DNA from: Yoonia sp. GPGPB17
Lineage (GTDB): Bacteria > Pseudomonadota > Alphaproteobacteria > Rhodobacterales > Rhodobacteraceae
Length of the DNA stretch: 64,000 nt
Reading direction: 5' to 3'
Assembly: GCF_037892195.1 (NCBI RefSeq)
Contig: NZ_JATACI010000002.1
Coordinates: 1,674,001 to 1,738,000 of the forward strand
A model generated the notes under the pieces. It was not told where the DNA came from, searched no databases, and worked only from the letters and a program-made list of their open reading frames with translations. Shown one piece after another: positions 37,040-45,881 of this stretch. How positions within the stretch are numbered: position 1 is the first letter of the stretch; each line of letters starts with the position of its first letter. The translations under genes and the position numbers were made by a program.

Positions 37040-38983
37040 CTATTGGAACGCACCGGCGGCGCGGAGCGCCTCGGCTGCTTCGGCGTCATACCACCAGTTG
37101 TCGAGCGGCGACAAAGCCAGTGGCGGGATTTCTTTGAACCGGTACATGTCATAATAGGCGACCGTGTGAACACCCTTCTGCCATTGCGGGATCCAGAAAC
37201 GTTCTGCGCGCAAGACACGATCAAGGGCGCGGGTACGGATAGTTAATTCTTCCAGCGATTCAGCAGCCGCTATCTCATCAATCAGCCGATCTGCGGCTGG
37301 CAATTTCAAACGCATTGGATTACGCGAGCTATCCTCTGCGGCTTCCGATCCGAAGAACTGTGCCAACTGCTGACCCGGCTCATACCCCTGCCCAAGAGAA
37401 GCATTCACGATATCGAAAGCCCCAGCGCGGCGGCGTTCGATGTATTGGGCCGTATCGACACGCTCCAATTCCGCCGCGATGCCAAGGCGCTTCAGGTTTT
37501 CAACGATGGGGTTGATAATCCGGTCAAATTGCGGCGAACGCTCAAGGAAGGTCACTTCCAACAATTCGCCATCCTTGCGGCGCATGCCATCATCTCCGGC
37601 AATCCAACCTGCTTCATCCAGCAAGGCAGAGGCGGCACGCAATTGTCGGCGGTCAAGTGGGCGTTCCGAGGTGGTAGAGGCCGGTGGGATTGTCGCTTCA
37701 TCAGTAAGGATGGAAGCAGCCAGCAGGCCCTCATCGACCAACGGTTGCAATATAGCGATCTCTTCGGGGGAGGGCAGGCCAACCGCTTTCAGATCAGAAT
37801 TGTCCCAGAACGACTCTGGGCGTTCGTAAAGCCCATAGAACAGCGACTCGTTCATCCATTCGAAGTTCACCATCAAGGTAATCGCCTGGCGCACCAAGGG
37901 GTCTTGGAACTTTTCTTGATTCAGGTTGAAGACAAATCCCTGACCCGAGCCGATCGACCCATCGGGCAGTTCTTCGACTTTGACCCACCCCCGATCACGC
38001 GCCGGAAAATCATAGCCCGTCGCCCACTGGATCGAGCTGTTTTCGCTGCGAAATGCATAGACACCAGATTTAAAGCCTTCAAAAGCCGCACCACTATCGG
38101 CAAAATACTCGATGCGGATTGTCTCAAAATTATTGCGGCCCTGATTGATTGGCACGTCGGCGCCCCACCAGTTTGGGTCATAGCGGTAAATAATCTGGCG
38201 TCCGATATCAACTTCGTCCAAGCGATAGGCGCCTGTCGCCATAAACGGTTCATCCGATGACTCATCAAGACGGGTACCGGTCTCTTCGAACCAGTCCTTC
38301 GAGAAAGCAGATGTGCCACCAACCCAAGTCACAACATCACGGCGCGGGGCACTTTCAGTGAAGTTGAAGCGGATACTGTAGGTGTCCAAGACCTCAACGG
38401 ACTCGATGAACTGCGAATAGATATTGCGGTATTCCGTGATGCCTTGCTCAAGATATAATTCAAAAGTGAACTTGATATCCTTGGCCGTCATCGTGGAGCC
38501 ATCCCAGAACTTCACATCATCGCGCAGGTTGAAGATGACCCAATCGCGGCTCTCTGGGTATTCCAGTGTCTCACAAAGGTAGCAGTATGCTCCATACGGG
38601 TCATCGGCCGTCGATGTCAGGATCGACTCATAGCCGATCGTAGAAAGGGCCGCTGGCACCCCTTTGCGCGTTGACAGGTTAAAACTATCGAAAGTCCCCT
38701 GCGCCCATTGGGAAAACTCTCCGCCCTTTGGCGCGTCGGGATTGACGTAGTCAAGCACAGCATTCGGCCCATACTTCAAGTCACCAAAGTTGGTATAGCC
38801 GTGGCTTTCTATGATCACTTCGTGACCATCCGCAAATACCTCCGATGCCAACCACAATGCACCAACGCCAACAATCGAGCCCAGCAGCCATTGTTTGAGC
38901 AAGCTTGCTTTTGCGTCGCGCTTGGCTGCAATGGCTAGGGCATTCGGTCGATTTGGCATTCGGGGCTCCGGGTTGAACGTCAT
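37040..38983 (-). CDS. yejA: Peptide ABC transporter substrate-binding protein YejA
   Basis: 647 residues if ATG 38983 is used (AGGA nearby); ATG 38959 would give 639. A hydrophobic signal follows a basic stretch (AKRDAKASLLKQWLLGSIVGVGALWLASEVFADG). The mature part is a family 5 binding protein with SHGYTNFGDLKYGPNAVLDYVNPDAPKGGEF and TSTADDPYGAYCYLCETLEYPESRDWVIFNLRDDVKFWDGSTMTAKD, close to YejA. It captures peptides in the periplasm for the YejBEF transporter; in enterobacteria this system imports microcin C-like compounds. First gene of the operon. Confidence 0.92.
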   Translation of the reverse strand: MTFNPEPRMPNRPNALAIAAKRDAKASLLKQWLLGSIVGVGALWLASEVFADGHEVIIESHGYTNFGDLKYGPNAVLDYVNPDAPKGGEFSQWAQGTFDSFNLSTRKGVPAALSTIGYESILTSTADDPYGAYCYLCETLEYPESRDWVIFNLRDDVKFWDGSTMTAKDIKFTFELYLEQGITEYRNIYSQFIESVEVLDTYSIRFNFTESAPRRDVVTWVGGTSAFSKDWFEETGTRLDESSDEPFMATGAYRLDEVDIGRQIIYRYDPNWWGADVPINQGRNNFETIRIEYFADSGAAFEGFKSGVYAFRSENSSIQWATGYDFPARDRGWVKVEELPDGSIGSGQGFVFNLNQEKFQDPLVRQAITLMVNFEWMNESLFYGLYERPESFWDNSDLKAVGLPSPEEIAILQPLVDEGLLAASILTDEATIPPASTTSERPLDRRQLRAASALLDEAGWIAGDDGMRRKDGELLEVTFLERSPQFDRIINPIVENLKRLGIAAELERVDTAQYIERRRAGAFDIVNASLGQGYEPGQQLAQFFGSEAAEDSSRNPMRLKLPAADRLIDEIAAAESLEELTIRTRALDRVLRAERFWIPQWQKGVHTVAYYDMYRFKEIPPLALSPLDNWWYDAEAAEALRAAGAFQ

Positions 38984-39074
38984 GTTATCCTGATTAATGA
39001 AGTAAATGGACAGTTTGGCAAACATTCAAGTTGAGTTTGCGTGAACAGGCAGTGATCTCACTGTAACATTCCAA

Positions 39075-39104
39075 CAAAAAAGCCGCCCAATCGGACGGCT
39101 TTTT
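39075..39104 (-). terminator. Terminator after the cytochrome c gene
   Basis: On the minus strand A-rich AAAAAGCCG, a 10-base centre with extra pairing, and CGGCTTTTTT form a stem followed by a T run. It lies between the 3' end of the cytochrome gene (39126) and the yejA start, so it separates the two transcription units. Confidence 0.75.
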
Positions 39105-39125
39105 GTCTTTGAACCCGCTGAAAGC

Positions 39126-39644
39126 TTATCCGCCGATTGTCGCCAGATAGGCGATCAGGTTCGCACGGTCTTCAACATCGCGCATGCCGTTATAGCTCAT
39201 CGCTGTGCCCGGCGCATATCCGCGCGGGTTTTCAAGGAATGCGTTCAGATTTTCCGGGGTCCATACATCCGCCGCTGCGATCAAAGCGCCGGAATAACCG
39301 AAGTCTTCGTAGAACTCTACAGGGCGGTCAACGACGCCGTAGAGCGCAGGTCCTGTGCCATGCTCGCCCGATTCAAGTGCGTGGCAGGACCGGCATCCAC
39401 GCCACAGGCCTTCACCGTCCTCTGCACTTGCAGAGGCAAACACGACCGAGAAGGGTACTTCTTCGACAGGCTCTTCGTCTTCTACGTCAGTTTCTTCGAC
39501 TTCAATGACGTAAGCTTGCTCGTGATATTTGCCATGACCGCCCGCGTGGTAAATCTCTTCGGCAAGCCAGGCACCCAGCAAGAAGACAAGGAAAGTGCTG
39601 CAAAGACCACCGATCAATTTGGTCATTGTCATTGTGTCGAACAT
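39126..39644 (-). CDS. cycM: Membrane-anchored cytochrome c (CycM/c552 type)
   Basis: 172 residues from ATG 39644 (MFDTMTMTKLIGGLCSTFLV), a start that matches the usual N-terminus of this family; an ATG 12 bases upstream is possible. One N-terminal helix anchors it, an acidic linker (EVEETDVEDEEPVEEV) follows, and the class I cytochrome domain carries the haem motif CRSCH with the axial methionine in GTAMSYNGM. It carries electrons from the bc1 complex to terminal oxidases at the periplasmic face. Confidence 0.9.
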   Translation of the reverse strand: MFDTMTMTKLIGGLCSTFLVFLLGAWLAEEIYHAGGHGKYHEQAYVIEVEETDVEDEEPVEEVPFSVVFASASAEDGEGLWRGCRSCHALESGEHGTGPALYGVVDRPVEFYEDFGYSGALIAAADVWTPENLNAFLENPRGYAPGTAMSYNGMRDVEDRANLIAYLATIGG

Positions 39645-39764
39645 GTCGCGTTCCATTCAGTTCAAGTTTCGTCGCTATCTATCCGCTTCCCACACCCGGT
39701 TGCAAGGTGTACTGCCGCGACCAAACGCCCATTTTTTCTGGGTGACAACACGGAGGTCACAGTG

Positions 39765-40619
39765 ATGCCGCAAAAAATCGCATTTCAGGGCGAGTTGGGT
39801 GCATATGGGCACGAAGCATGCGTGACCGCACGCCCCGAATACACGCCCCTGCCCTGCGGGACGTTTGAGGATGCCATTGAAGCAGTGCGCAGCGGTTCTG
39901 CTGATCTGGGCATGATTGCCGTCGAAAACTCCACCTATGGCCGCGTGGCCGATGTGCACTCTCTTCTGCCCAAAAGTGGTTTACATATCGTGGATGAGAC
40001 TTTTGTGCGGGTGCACATCAATCTGCTTGGCAAGGTGGACGCAGTACTATCGGACATCAAGCAAGCCCGTGGTCACCCCGTCATTCTGCCACAATGCGGT
40101 GAATTCCTGCGTACCCACAAGATCACCCCCCGCAGCAGTTCAGATAATGCCCGCGCCGCGCGCGAAGTCGCGTCTGGCGATGATCCCGGTATCGCAGCAC
40201 TCGCGTCAGAGCTGGCCGCCGAAATCTATGGTCTCAAGGTGCTGGCGCATAACATCGAAGATAATGCACGCAACACAACGCGTTTTCTGATCATGGCCCG
40301 TGAGCCAGACTATGCGCGCCGCGGCCCGCATGGCATGATGACCAGCTTTGTATTCCGGGTGCGCAACATTCCCGCAGCTCTCTACAAAGCGATGGGTGGG
40401 TTTGCGACCAATGGCGTGAACATGACCAAGCTGGAAAGCTATATGGTTGGCGGTGAGTTCACAGCCACACAGTTTTATGCCGAGATTGAAGGGCATCCAG
40501 ACGATCACGCCGTCAAATTGGCAATGGAAGAACTGGGGTACTTTACCGACCTCTTGCATGTGATGGGCACCTACCCGGCTGCGGCCCGGCGGCACGAAAA
40601 AGCAGGAAGCGCCACCTGA
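39765..40619 (+). CDS. pheA: Prephenate dehydratase
   Basis: 284 residues from ATG 39765 (a GTG directly before it is possible); the longer upstream frame is antisense to the cytochrome gene. KIAFQGELGAYGHEACV, IAVENSTYGRVADVHSLL, NARAAREVASGDDPGIAALAS and the active-site NTTRFLIMAREP precede a C-terminal ACT domain with TNGVNMTKLESYMVGGEFTATQFYAEIEGH that senses phenylalanine. It converts prephenate to phenylpyruvate in phenylalanine synthesis. Monofunctional, without a chorismate mutase domain. Divergent from the cytochrome gene, as is common in this group. Confidence 0.94.
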   Translation: MPQKIAFQGELGAYGHEACVTARPEYTPLPCGTFEDAIEAVRSGSADLGMIAVENSTYGRVADVHSLLPKSGLHIVDETFVRVHINLLGKVDAVLSDIKQARGHPVILPQCGEFLRTHKITPRSSSDNARAAREVASGDDPGIAALASELAAEIYGLKVLAHNIEDNARNTTRFLIMAREPDYARRGPHGMMTSFVFRVRNIPAALYKAMGGFATNGVNMTKLESYMVGGEFTATQFYAEIEGHPDDHAVKLAMEELGYFTDLLHVMGTYPAAARRHEKAGSAT

Positions 40620-40645
40620 TCACGATTGCAACACCTTTGCCGGAT

Positions 40646-41110
40646 CTAATGTCCGCGCCGATAATCGTCCTCGACGGTTTCACTATACTCCAGAACCCGT
40701 GCCTTAAACCGTTTGGTCATCTTGGTTTTTGCAAGTTTGAGCGATTGCAACAGCAAACGCGCAGTCAGTGTCTTGGCGCGCATGTCAAAAGAGACCAAAA
40801 CACGGGTCCTTGTCGCGGATAATGCAACAAGTTCCACCTGCGTGATTGCGGTCAGACCATCCGATTGGCTTTCAATTTCCACGGCCTGTTCGGGTTCAAG
40901 CCGGGTGAGCTCTGCAGCGACCTTGCGCAAACGGCCCCGAAATTCAAAGCTGATGTCCCAAACCGTCCCCATCGCCGCGTCACCTGTTGTGCGGCAACTC
41001 ACATCGATTCCCTGACGCATGGCCCGGCGTTCGAAGTTCGCGAAATCGGTGACCCGCCCGTAAACATAGCTGATCGGGGCTTCGATATCTTCGCGCGTGC
41101 TGAACTTCAT
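40646..41110 (-). CDS. SRPBCC-family (START-like) protein of unknown role
   Basis: 154 residues. MKFSTREDIEAPISYVYGRVTDFANFERRAMRQG and the alternating strands SDGLTAITQVELVALSATRTRVLVSFDMRAKT are typical of the SRPBCC fold, a helix-grip that binds hydrophobic ligands. Related small proteins next to nudC are common in Rhodobacterales but have no proven function. Its start is 24 bases after the nudC stop in the same direction, so it is probably cotranscribed with nudC. Confidence 0.75.
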   Translation of the reverse strand: MKFSTREDIEAPISYVYGRVTDFANFERRAMRQGIDVSCRTTGDAAMGTVWDISFEFRGRLRKVAAELTRLEPEQAVEIESQSDGLTAITQVELVALSATRTRVLVSFDMRAKTLTARLLLQSLKLAKTKMTKRFKARVLEYSETVEDDYRRGH

Positions 41111-41134
41111 GGGTGTTGATTCCTAACCTACCGT

Positions 41135-42130
41135 CTAGTCAAGCCGATCAGACAGCCAGGCCTCAAGCAAGAAATGCGCAATCGCACCCTTGCGTGCCGG
41201 CAAAAGCTTGGGGTGGTTGCCCGCGAAGGCATCCACCATTTCTTCGCGGGTCACCCATATCGCATCCTCAATTTCTTCGGGATCAATCGTCAGATCCGTG
41301 TTGATGGCATCACCCGCGCATCCGAACATCAAAGATGCAGGGAAAGGCCACGGCTGGCTGGACAAATAGGATACTGCACCCACCCGCACGCCCGCCTCCT
41401 CGAACACCTCGCGGCGCACCGCCGCTTCAATCGTTTCACCGGGCTCTACAAAGCCAGCAAGTAGCGAATACATCCCATCCGGCCATCCCGGCGAACGGCC
41501 CACAAGCACGGCGTTGCCATGCGTGATCAACATGATGACTACCGGATCGGTACGCGGGAAGTGATGGCCCCCACAAGCTGGACAGTCACGTTGCCATCCG
41601 CCCATAGCCATCACACTTTCCGTCCCACAACGCGCACAAAAGCGATGTGTCCGGTGCCATTCGGTGACCGCCTTAGCTGTCGCTGCCAATTCTGCATCAC
41701 GCGGCGACAGGCGGGTCATAACGGCGCGCAATTCCGCAAATACAGCATTCGGGACCGCCGGGTGCCGCTGCTCGGACGGGTCGAGAAAGCTATTGAGCGT
41801 TTCTGTATCCAGGTCCGCAGGTTCCCATGCAGAAAGATCGGCTGAAAAAACTGGTGTATCGGCTTCACGCCCCAGAAAAATAGTTGACGCCGATGCATCT
41901 GCCATCACGGGGTGATCCAATGGCACGCGCATCAAATCATCACCACAAATCATAGGTTTACCACGCCACAATAGCATCGCGCACGCGCCGTTTTGTGTTT
42001 TTAACTCATCGGCCATCACGCGCATTTCCGCTGCACGATCAAGGCCAGATCCACCGAATGTCACTGTTTCTGCAATTTTCATCGCGCCCGCATGACATGG
42101 ACCTTGCGTAAGTGCAATTTTTTCCGTCAT
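41135..42130 (-). CDS. nudC: NADH pyrophosphatase (NAD-capped RNA decapping type)
   Basis: 331 residues if started at 42130; ATG 42082 (MKIAETVTFGGSGLDRAAEMR) would give 315 and leaves more room for a promoter. The zinc ribbon CARCGTESVMAMGGWQRDCPACG, the Nudix box GFVEPGETIEAAVRREVFEEAGV and the NudC-specific SQPWPFPASLM are all present. It cleaves NADH to NMNH and AMP and can remove NAD caps from RNA. Divergent from a nucleotidase gene, which could process the AMP or NMN. Confidence 0.93.
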   Translation of the reverse strand: MTEKIALTQGPCHAGAMKIAETVTFGGSGLDRAAEMRVMADELKTQNGACAMLLWRGKPMICGDDLMRVPLDHPVMADASASTIFLGREADTPVFSADLSAWEPADLDTETLNSFLDPSEQRHPAVPNAVFAELRAVMTRLSPRDAELAATAKAVTEWHRTHRFCARCGTESVMAMGGWQRDCPACGGHHFPRTDPVVIMLITHGNAVLVGRSPGWPDGMYSLLAGFVEPGETIEAAVRREVFEEAGVRVGAVSYLSSQPWPFPASLMFGCAGDAINTDLTIDPEEIEDAIWVTREEMVDAFAGNHPKLLPARKGAIAHFLLEAWLSDRLD

Positions 42131-42172
42131 CTTGGCATGGTAGATGCGCTAAGCGCTCGTTAAGGTTGCAGA

Positions 42173-44025
42173 ATGCAGACTAAGTCTCCCCCTATGCCTG
42201 ACTACCCGATTGGGCGACTGCAGGTGCTTGAGACGACCGACTTGCATATGCAGTTGCTTGACTATGACTATTTTGCAGACAAACCCGATCCCAGCATCGG
42301 ATTGATTGGTTTGGCCGATCAGATAAAGGCTCTGCGTGAAGATAAGGGTGTAACAACGCTTTTGTTTGACAATGGCGACCTGCTGCAAGGCAACCCGCTG
42401 GCAGATCACATCGCAGCCCACGCCCAACCGGGCGAAACACATCCGATGATCGCCGCCCTAAATACGCTGCAATATGACGCAATGACGCTCGGCAATCACG
42501 AATTTGATTATGGGTTGAAGTTCCTGCGTGATACGCTGGCCAACGCCGCGTTTCCGATTGTCAGCGCAAATATCAGCTGCTTGGATGGTGGCACACTGGC
42601 GAACCCTTTTGTTATTATGGAACGTGAAATCCTTTGTGATGATGCGCAGCGACGGGAGATCAAAATCGGAATCACCGGTTTTGCCCCCCTCAGATTTCAG
42701 ATGGGGACAATGCATTCGGCAACAACGGTGTGAAAGTCGATGACATTGTCGCAACTGCATCTGAAGTCGTTCCTCAGATGCAAGCAGCCGGGGCTGATGT
42801 GATTATCGCCCTTTGCCATTCCGGGATCGGTGACGATAAATACTTGCCACAGATGGAGAACGCGGCCCTGCCGCTGGCCAAGGTGAGCGGCATTGATGCC
42901 CTTCTGCTGGGGCACACACATGAAGCTTTTCCCGACCCCGCAGGCCGGTCTGCAACCGATGCAGATTATGCGACAGGGCGTCTTTATGGCAAACCGGCCG
43001 TGATGGCGACATTCTGCGGCAAATCACTTGGTGTGCTCGAGCTGGACCTGCAATGGGTTGCGGACGGATGGGGGATTGTAGGCCAAAAGGCCTCACTAAG
43101 ACATACGGCGGGAACGGCTGCAGAAAGCCCTTTGCGTCAGCGATTGCGTGACCTTGTCAGCGTGCCACATCGGGCAACAGTTTCCAAATTACGTGCGCCC
43201 ATAGCACAAACGCAGATCCCTATCGCAAGCTACTTTGCGACCATCCAACCCGACCTGAGCCAGCAGCTGTTGGCGCGGGCCATGCAAAACAGCGTGGCAA
43301 CGGCGCTGAAAGACACCGAACAAGCCGCGCTGCCTTTGCTTGCAGCAAAATCATCGTTCCGTTTTGGGGGCCGCAGCGGGCTGGGCCACTACATCGACAT
43401 CCCACCGGGGCCGATTACACTGCGTGATGCGGCCGCAATTTTTCCCTTCGCCGACGCACTTTGCGCGGTAAGGCGTACGGGAAAGCAACTGCGGCTTTGG
43501 CTGGAACGGGCGTCAGCACATTACAATCAGGTGCGCCCCGGTATTCTGGATCAACCGCTTATCAACCCTCACAGCGCAGGTTACAATTGCGATACTATTT
43601 ACGGACTATCTTATCAGATCGACCTGTCCCAGCCCGCCCGGTTCAATGCCAATGGCGTTGAAATCAATACCGACGCCTGCCGTATTCAAGATATCAGATA
43701 CCAAGGGAAAACCGTTGCGGATGAGGACGTGTTTCTGGTCGCAGCCAACAGTTTTCGCGCCAAGGGTGGTGGGGGTTTCCCTGCCATCGCGTCTGAGGAT
43801 GTTCTTTTCACCTCAGCGCATCCTGTCCGCACACATTTGATCGAATACCTCACGCAAACCGGGACGATCGCAACCCCGGTCCACGCGACATGGTCCTTTG
43901 CGCCGATACCTCAGACAGCTGCCCGATTCACCAGCGCACCCGCCGCGCGCCAACACATGTTCGGTCCGATCAGCCACATCGGCCCGGGCCCTGATGGGTT
44001 TGAGACATACCAGATCAGCTTCTGA
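42173..44025 (+). pseudogene. CpdB-like 5'-nucleotidase/cyclic phosphodiesterase, one frameshift
   Basis: ATG 42173 (or 42194) opens VLETTDLHMQLLDYDYFADK, FDNGDLLQGNPLAD and LGNHEFDYGLKFLRD, the calcineurin-like phosphoesterase metal sites. The frame breaks after ITGFAP at a C6 run (42684-42689); adding one C gives PPQISDGDNAFGNNGVKVDDIVATASE and continues with ALCHSGIGDD, LLLGHTHEAFPD and the C-terminal 5'-nucleotidase domain (GRSGLGHYIDIP, NSFRAKGGGGFP) to 44025. The repaired protein is about 617 residues. Unlike most CpdB proteins no signal peptide is visible, suggesting a cytoplasmic location or a missed N-terminus. Confidence 0.85.
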
Positions 44026-44029
44026 CGTC

Positions 44030-44058
44030 TTGCGAAGGCGTGCCAACCGGCTTATATC
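44030..44058 (+). promoter_or_regulatory. Promoter of the SRP RNA gene
   Basis: TTGCGA (44030-44035) and TATATC (44053-44058) are separated by 17 bases, directly downstream of the nucleotidase stop and just upstream of the SRP RNA. The short distance to the RNA's first paired base suggests that the mature end begins close to the start point. Confidence 0.6.
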
Positions 44059-44061
44059 ACG

Positions 44062-44161
44062 GGTGAGAGGTTGGCGCGGGCGAGCGCCTCGCCAACCTGG
44101 TCAGGTCCGGAAGGAAGCAGCCACAACGAGCCCCGCTTGGGTCGATGTCCAGCCTCTCACC
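44062..44161 (+). ncRNA. ffs: Signal recognition particle RNA (small 4.5S type)
   Basis: About 100 bases. The ends GGTGAGAGG (44062-44070) and CCTCTCACC (44153-44161) pair, and the universal apical domain TGGTCAGGTCCGGAAGGAAG with CAGCC (about 44098-44122) contains the GGAA tetraloop and the Ffh-binding asymmetric bulge. Small SRP RNA without an Alu domain is the form found in Gram-negative bacteria. It joins Ffh to target membrane proteins to FtsY and the Sec translocon. Confidence 0.95.
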
Positions 44162-44340
44162 TTCGATTTGCACAGCAAATTGAAGACCTCACCGCCGCAT
44201 CCAGCAAAGGAGGATGTTGATGATTGTCGCAAGAAACACCCTCCCGGTCCGGGTGCGCTGAAGCTATTTCCGCCCCCTCGTCCGGTTCCCGCTGACGCAT
44301 GGCCGCCAGCGCCACAAATACCTTTGACGAGGACAGATCA
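44162..44340. other. Intergenic region between SRP RNA and rsgA
   Basis: 179 bases with no supported gene. A weak inverted repeat TTTGC-ACA-GCAAA lies just after the SRP RNA (about 44167-44179). The rest is GC-rich and an open frame through it shows no recognisable protein. An ATG at 44299 in frame with rsgA is a possible alternative start. Confidence 0.4.
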
Positions 44341-45374
44341 TTGACAGAACTGACACGCGCCGCCCTTGGCTGGTCGCCCTACTATATGTCCCAACTCGAA
44401 ATCGAAGAGTTGGAAACCCTTACCCCTGCCCGCATCGCCACCGTCCACCGCGACCGGGTTGTGGGCTTTTCAGAAATCGGCACGTTAGAATTGACGCTTG
44501 ACGCCTAAGCATCACGACCGCCGCTGTCGGCGTCGGTGATTGGGTGCTTTGTGCGCCGGAACAGCACCGGCTGGTCCGGGTATTGGACCGGCAAACCGAA
44601 CTGACACGCGGGACCGAATACCACACCGGTGAAAAGCAACTGATTGCCGCCAATCTGGATACGCTTTTTATCACATCATCATGCAACAACGACTTCAACC
44701 CAGCGCGTTTGGAGCGCTATCTGGCGCTAGCCCATGACGCAATGATCACACCTGTGATTGTGCTGACAAAGGCGGATCAAACCGACAATCCAGACACCTA
44801 TGTCGATCAGGCGCGCGTACTCGGACGCGATCTTGAGGTTGTCGTCATGGATGCCAAAACCGATGACATCGCCGCATTGCTATCGCCGTGGTGCGGCAAG
44901 GGGCAGACAGTGGCATTGGCCGGGTCTTCCGGTGTCGGCAAAACCACTATCGCCAATGCTTTGACGGGTGGCGATGCGGCAACCCAAGCGATCCGCGAAG
45001 ATGACGCGCGTGGGCGCCATACCACAACGGGCCGCTCGCTTCACCGAATGAACAGCGGTGGCTGGCTGATCGACACGCCGGGCATGCGTGGGCTTGGGGT
45101 TGCCGAAGTTGCATACGGGATTGACGCAACCTTTGCAGAAATCTCGGAGTTGGCAGAACAGTGCAAATTCCGGGACTGTGAGCATGAAACCGAACCCGGT
45201 TGTGCTGTTCAGGCAGCCATTGAAGCGGGTGACATTGATCCCGACCGGTTGAAACGGTTCAAAAAACTGAAGCGCGAAAACCAATATGCGACGGAAACAA
45301 TTGCGCAGGCACGTGACCGCTATCGCAAGTTGGGTAAGGTCTATCGCTCGGCGACCCAGAAAAAGGGCAGATAG
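44341..45374 (+). pseudogene. rsgA: Ribosome small subunit GTPase RsgA, one frameshift
   Basis: Probably starts at TTG 44341, with GAGG about ten bases upstream; ATG 44299 in the same frame is an alternative. The OB-type N-terminal part (LTPARIATVHRDRVVGFSEIGTLELTLDA) is cut by TAA 44506-44508. Adding one C near 44504 gives LSITTAAVGVGDWVLCAPEQHRLVRVLDRQTEL and the circularly permuted GTPase domain with TKAD, GSSGVGKTTIANAL, DTPGMRGLG and the zinc-binding CKFRDCEHETEPGCAV. The repaired protein is about 344 residues. RsgA checks the late assembly of the 30S subunit. Confidence 0.9.
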
Positions 45375-45382
45375 CCCGGCGT

Positions 45383-45408
45383 GTAAGGTGGATCATGATC
45401 CACCTTAC
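45383..45408. repeat. Perfect 26-base palindromic intergenic repeat
   Basis: Two 13-base arms, GTAAGGTGGATCA and its exact complement, meet without a spacer. It lies between the convergent rsgA and phosphatase genes and its right end supplies the stop codon of the phosphatase gene. Nearly the same element occurs at 61283 (one central base differs), and related ones at 10513 and perhaps 23095. As RNA or DNA it would form a strong hairpin and could act as a bidirectional terminator. Confidence 0.85.
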
Positions 45409-45881
45409 CCTGCGCACGCCCAGCGCATTTGCGCATCGGTTTCCACAGCACAAGGACGCACGGCCTGCAGCCTTGCCAAAGCCAAATCATGGGTTTCTCC
45501 GGTGGCAATCATCAACCGCAGGACCATCATCCCTGACCGGCCGCATCCACCGAAACAATGCACCAGCACGCGGCCACCTTGCCCCAGCACTTCCAGCGCT
45601 TGATCCCGCACAATCGGCCAGTCCAAATTGTCGGGTACGCCAAAATCAGGAACCGGCAGGTGCAACCAGCCGATCCCTTCATTTGCCAGATCCGTGCCCA
45701 GCGTCCCGGCACCTTTGCGGTCCAGTTCCGCTTGCGAGGTCATGCTCAATACCAGATCAGGACGCCATTCCATCAACCGCAGCCAGTCGGCGTAGTAGTG
45801 TCGCGTCCTGCCGGGGATCGGGGTGATCGCAATCTCCCCGCCCCCTAGTTTCAGACTGTGTATCACAAATTCAAGCAACAC
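45405..45881 (-). CDS. Dual-specificity/tyrosine phosphatase-like protein
   Basis: 158 residues. The active-site loop is HCFGGCGRSG, with cysteine about 109 and arginine about 115 (CX5R), and a possible general-acid aspartate in LPVPDFGVPD (about 79). EIAITPIPGRTRHYYADWLRLMEWRPDLVLSM resembles small bacterial dual-specificity phosphatases of the protein-tyrosine phosphatase fold. Substrate unknown. Its start overlaps the end of the upstream ankyrin gene by 11 bases, so the two are translationally linked. Confidence 0.82.
   Translation of the reverse strand: MLLEFVIHSLKLGGGEIAITPIPGRTRHYYADWLRLMEWRPDLVLSMTSQAELDRKGAGTLGTDLANEGIGWLHLPVPDFGVPDNLDWPIVRDQALEVLGQGGRVLVHCFGGCGRSGMMVLRLMIATGETHDLALARLQAVRPCAVETDAQMRWACAG

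Noticed and set aside
42684..42689. Programmed frameshifts at the C runs of the broken genes
   Set aside because: The sites lack a common slippery motif or downstream structure and affect unrelated genes; length errors in homopolymers are simpler.
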